From positions 1-35,944 of the forward strand of contig NZ_JAHAMK010000038.1 in NCBI RefSeq assembly GCF_018383585.1: a DNA stretch of 35,944 bases, read 5' to 3'. Made by a program: the position numbers and the translations under genes. The notes under the pieces are model-generated. The model saw only the letters and a list, made by a program, of their open reading frames with translations. It was not told where the DNA came from and made no database searches. Positions 34,078-35,944 of the stretch are shown here, piece after piece; position 1 is the first letter of the stretch, and each line of letters begins with the position of its first letter. The DNA comes from Microvirga sp. 3-52. Its GTDB lineage: Bacteria > Pseudomonadota > Alphaproteobacteria > Rhizobiales > Beijerinckiaceae.

Positions 34078-35599
34078 GCGCCATCTCCTCGCGTCCGACA
34101 GATCTCAACGTGAAACGGAATGTGGTTCCCACGCCCTGGTTCGAGTCGGCCCAGATCTTTCCGCCATGGGCCTCCACGATTGTACGGCAGATCGACAGAC
34201 CGACGCCCATCCCATGCTTCTTGGTGGTTACGAAGGGCTGGAACAATTGCGCGGCCACCTCCGGAGCTAGACCAGGGCCCGTATCTGCCACGCTCAGCTC
34301 CACGTGACCCTCATCCACCGTGCGGGTGGCCACCTTGAGCTCTCGGTGCTCTGTCTCTTGCATGGCCTCGAGGGCATTTCGGATCAGGTTCAGCAGAACC
34401 TGCTGGATCTGAATTCGGTCAGCAAGCACGAAGGGTGTACGCGGGTCAAATTCGAACGTAACCCGGACACCCTGCTCCTTAGCCCCCACGAGAGAGAGTG
34501 CGCTCGCTTCCTCGATGAGCTTGGGCAGATTTTCGATATGACGCTCGCTCTCACCGCGGGCCACGAATTCGCGCAGGTGACGGATCACTTGTCCGGCCCT
34601 TAGTGCCTGCTCGCCCGCCTCATTGACTGCATCCCGGAGCATGGGGACCGTGTCTCCCTCCATTCGCTCCAGAATTCTCCGGCAGCCTTTGAGGTAATTA
34701 GTGATCGCGGTCAGCGGTTGATTGATCTCGTGAGCGAGCGTGGAAGCCATCTCGCCCAAAGCTGTGAAACGCGACATGTGAACAAGTTCGGATTGGAGCT
34801 CCTGCAGGCGCGTTTCCGTCCTCTGCCGCTCAGTCAGATCGCGGATGAAGCCCGTGAAATAGCGGAGACCTCCAGAATGCATCTCACCCACGGCCAGTTC
34901 CATTGGGAAGGTTGAGCCGCCCTTGCGCTGACCGACGACAACGCGACCGACACCGATGATCCGCCTCTCGCCGGTGTTGCGATAGCGCAGCATGTAACTG
35001 TCGTGCTGTTCGCGATACGGAGTGGGCATGAGAATTTTGACGTTCTCGCCGATCACCTCGTCTGGCTGGTAGCCGAACAGACGGACGGCTGTCGCACTGA
35101 AGGATTGAATGCGCGCCTGCTCGTCGATGACCACCATGGCATCCGGAACAGTCTCCAGGATGGATCGCAAATGGGCCTCGCGGGTTTTCAGGGCTTCCTC
35201 GGCCGTGACCCACTCGGTGATGTCCCGCGTGATCATCGCAAAGCCGCTTCCAACGCCCTCGGCAGCAATCGGGGCGAGCGTGATGCGTGCCGCGAATGCC
35301 GATCCGTCTTTGCGCATCCGGAAACCCTGTGCCGCATGGCGTCCGCTATCACGAGCCGATCGAAGGTCCTGACGAAGGGCATCGGAACCATCGTCCGGCA
35401 TGTAGAGAATAGAGGCGGAACGTGCGAGCACCTCCTCGCTGCTCCACCCATGGATATGCTCGGCACCCGGACTCCAGCTCGCGATGTTCCCATCGGAATT
35501 GAGTACGATAAACGCGGTGTCCGTCACGGCGTTGATGAGAAGCTCGGCTGTCCTGTCGTGGGTGGATGGCTGATCGGCTTTGGAACCCGTCTCTGACAC
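34067..35599 (-). CDS. fixL: Oxygen-sensing histidine kinase FixL
   Basis: A 510-residue kinase with two PAS domains. The first (about residues 15-125) lacks obvious cofactor residues. The second is the heme-PAS, close to Bradyrhizobium FixL. The heme ligand is His199 in [12 protein letters not shown], the regulatory Arg is Arg219 in [12 protein letters not shown], and [12 protein letters not shown] follows. The H-box is [20 protein letters not shown] (His290), and the ATPase domain has [22 protein letters not shown] and [22 protein letters not shown] 35599 has AGAGG five bases upstream and is preferred over GTG 35623. No transmembrane segments are seen, so it is probably a soluble FixL as in Bradyrhizobium. 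It releases kinase activity when oxygen leaves the heme. Confidence 0.93.
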   Translation of the reverse strand: MSETGSKADQPSTHDRTAELLINAVTDTAFIVLNSDGNIASWSPGAEHIHGWSSEEVLARSASILYMPDDGSDALRQDLRSARDSGRHAAQGFRMRKDGSAFAARITLAPIAAEGVGSGFAMITRDITEWVTAEEALKTREAHLRSILETVPDAMVVIDEQARIQSFSATAVRLFGYQPDEVIGENVKILMPTPYREQHDSYMLRYRNTGERRIIGVGRVVVGQRKGGSTFPMELAVGEMHSGGLRYFTGFIRDLTERQRTETRLQELQSELVHMSRFTALGEMASTLAHEINQPLTAITNYLKGCRRILERMEGDTVPMLRDAVNEAGEQALRAGQVIRHLREFVARGESERHIENLPKLIEEASALSLVGAKEQGVRVTFEFDPRTPFVLADRIQIQQVLLNLIRNALEAMQETEHRELKVATRTVDEGHVELSVADTGPGLAPEVAAQLFQPFVTTKKHGMGVGLSICRTIVEAHGGKIWADSNQGVGTTFRFTLRSVGREEMAHAE

Positions 35600-35623
35600 T
35601 AAGACCTCTTTTGTATAGGACAC

Positions 35624-35944
35624 AGCTTAACAATTCTGAGCCATGATCCACCAGTGGCCGATCCCCAATACATCATGGCATAACGCGATCCATTTAAGCG
35701 TGCTACCCTTGCACCCACGTGAACGCTAACTATATTACTTTATGGAGAACTTGAGTTCGATCCTCCTAGGATCATGCCGAATTGCAACGAGCATAGATCA
35801 AGGCCCTCTTGCAATTTGGCTTGGAGGCTTTATATCGGCGCCTCCCTTGTGGTTCTGCGCGAGCGGGCTGCGGGGTTTTTTTCGGACAGGGTCGGACCAT
35901 GGCGTCCTGCGGCAGCGATGCCCGGGCGTGTGGTTTGCGCCGGT
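35624..35944. other. Region without a recognisable gene upstream of fixL
   Basis: From the fixL start region to the window end I see no conserved coding frame. Two inverted repeats are visible. AATTGCAA (35780-35787) and TTGCAATT (35809-35816) form an 8-bp pair, and GGAGGC (35823-35828) with GCCTCC (35840-35845) forms a 6-bp pair. A run of seven T follows GGGG at 35876-35882. The fixL promoter presumably lies in the AT-rich stretch near 35730-35760. An ATG at 35899 or 35918 could open a gene beyond the window, but nothing supports it. Confidence 0.5.

Noticed and set aside
35860..35883. Possible intrinsic terminator before seven T
   Set aside because: The GC-rich bases upstream of the T run do not form a convincing stem.
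35899..35944. Possible new gene starting at ATG 35899 or 35918
   Set aside because: Only 9-15 codons are visible and no Shine-Dalgarno precedes either ATG; it cannot be supported from this window.

Overview
The window is GC-rich, gene-dense DNA from an alphaproteobacterium, most likely of the Hyphomicrobiales (Rhizobiales). The grounds are FixL/FixJ beside cbb3 oxidase genes, anaerobox (FNR/FixK-type) sites, a pca operon joined to a branched-chain-amino-acid-type ABC importer, and twin palindromes of a kind I associate with Microvirga/Methylobacterium relatives. The genus is inference. Most of the window is an aromatic-acid catabolic island carrying two ring-cleavage routes side by side.

Positions 1-11100 hold an extradiol (4,5-cleavage) module of the protocatechuate/gallate type. 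Three transcription units surround a LysR regulator (6647-7618). One unit runs leftward from 4468: an alpha/beta-hydrolase fused to LigA, then LigB, a YciI protein, a TctC-type receptor and an ABC receptor that runs off the window. A second runs leftward from 6502: LigI and another TctC-type receptor. The third runs rightward from about 7694: GalD, GalB, GalC and a 6PGDH-like dehydrogenase. Each catabolic unit is preceded by a copy of the same 45-bp motif with an LTTR-type T-N11-A dyad (4520-4564, 6563-6607, 7592-7636), in the same orientation relative to the unit. I read these as operators of the local LysR protein. No LigC-type dehydrogenase is seen, so the set fits gallate-type chemistry at least as well as protocatechuate 4,5-cleavage.

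Positions 11121-28462 hold the intradiol beta-ketoadipate branch. PobA makes protocatechuate from 4-hydroxybenzoate beside a divergent AraC regulator. A 13-gene leftward run (24833 to 13677) encodes a liv-type importer (receptor, LivH, LivM, LivG, LivF) followed by PcaD, PcaC, PcaH, PcaG, PcaI, PcaJ, PcaF and PcaB. A divergent IclR regulator faces this run across an intergenic region with inverted repeats resembling the PcaR/PcaU operator. Further right are a BKACE-family enzyme, a vanillin/benzaldehyde-type aldehyde dehydrogenase, a beheaded ABC receptor gene and a second AraC regulator.

Positions 29586-35599 hold a damaged microaerobic module. hemN is frameshifted, ccoN has one in-frame stop, and ccoO has lost its C-terminus with no ccoQ or ccoP after it. 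The anaeroboxes upstream of hemN and ccoN, and the sensor-regulator pair FixL/FixJ, look intact. Positions 35600-35944 contain no recognisable gene. No tRNA, rRNA, CRISPR array, transposase or integrase was recognised.
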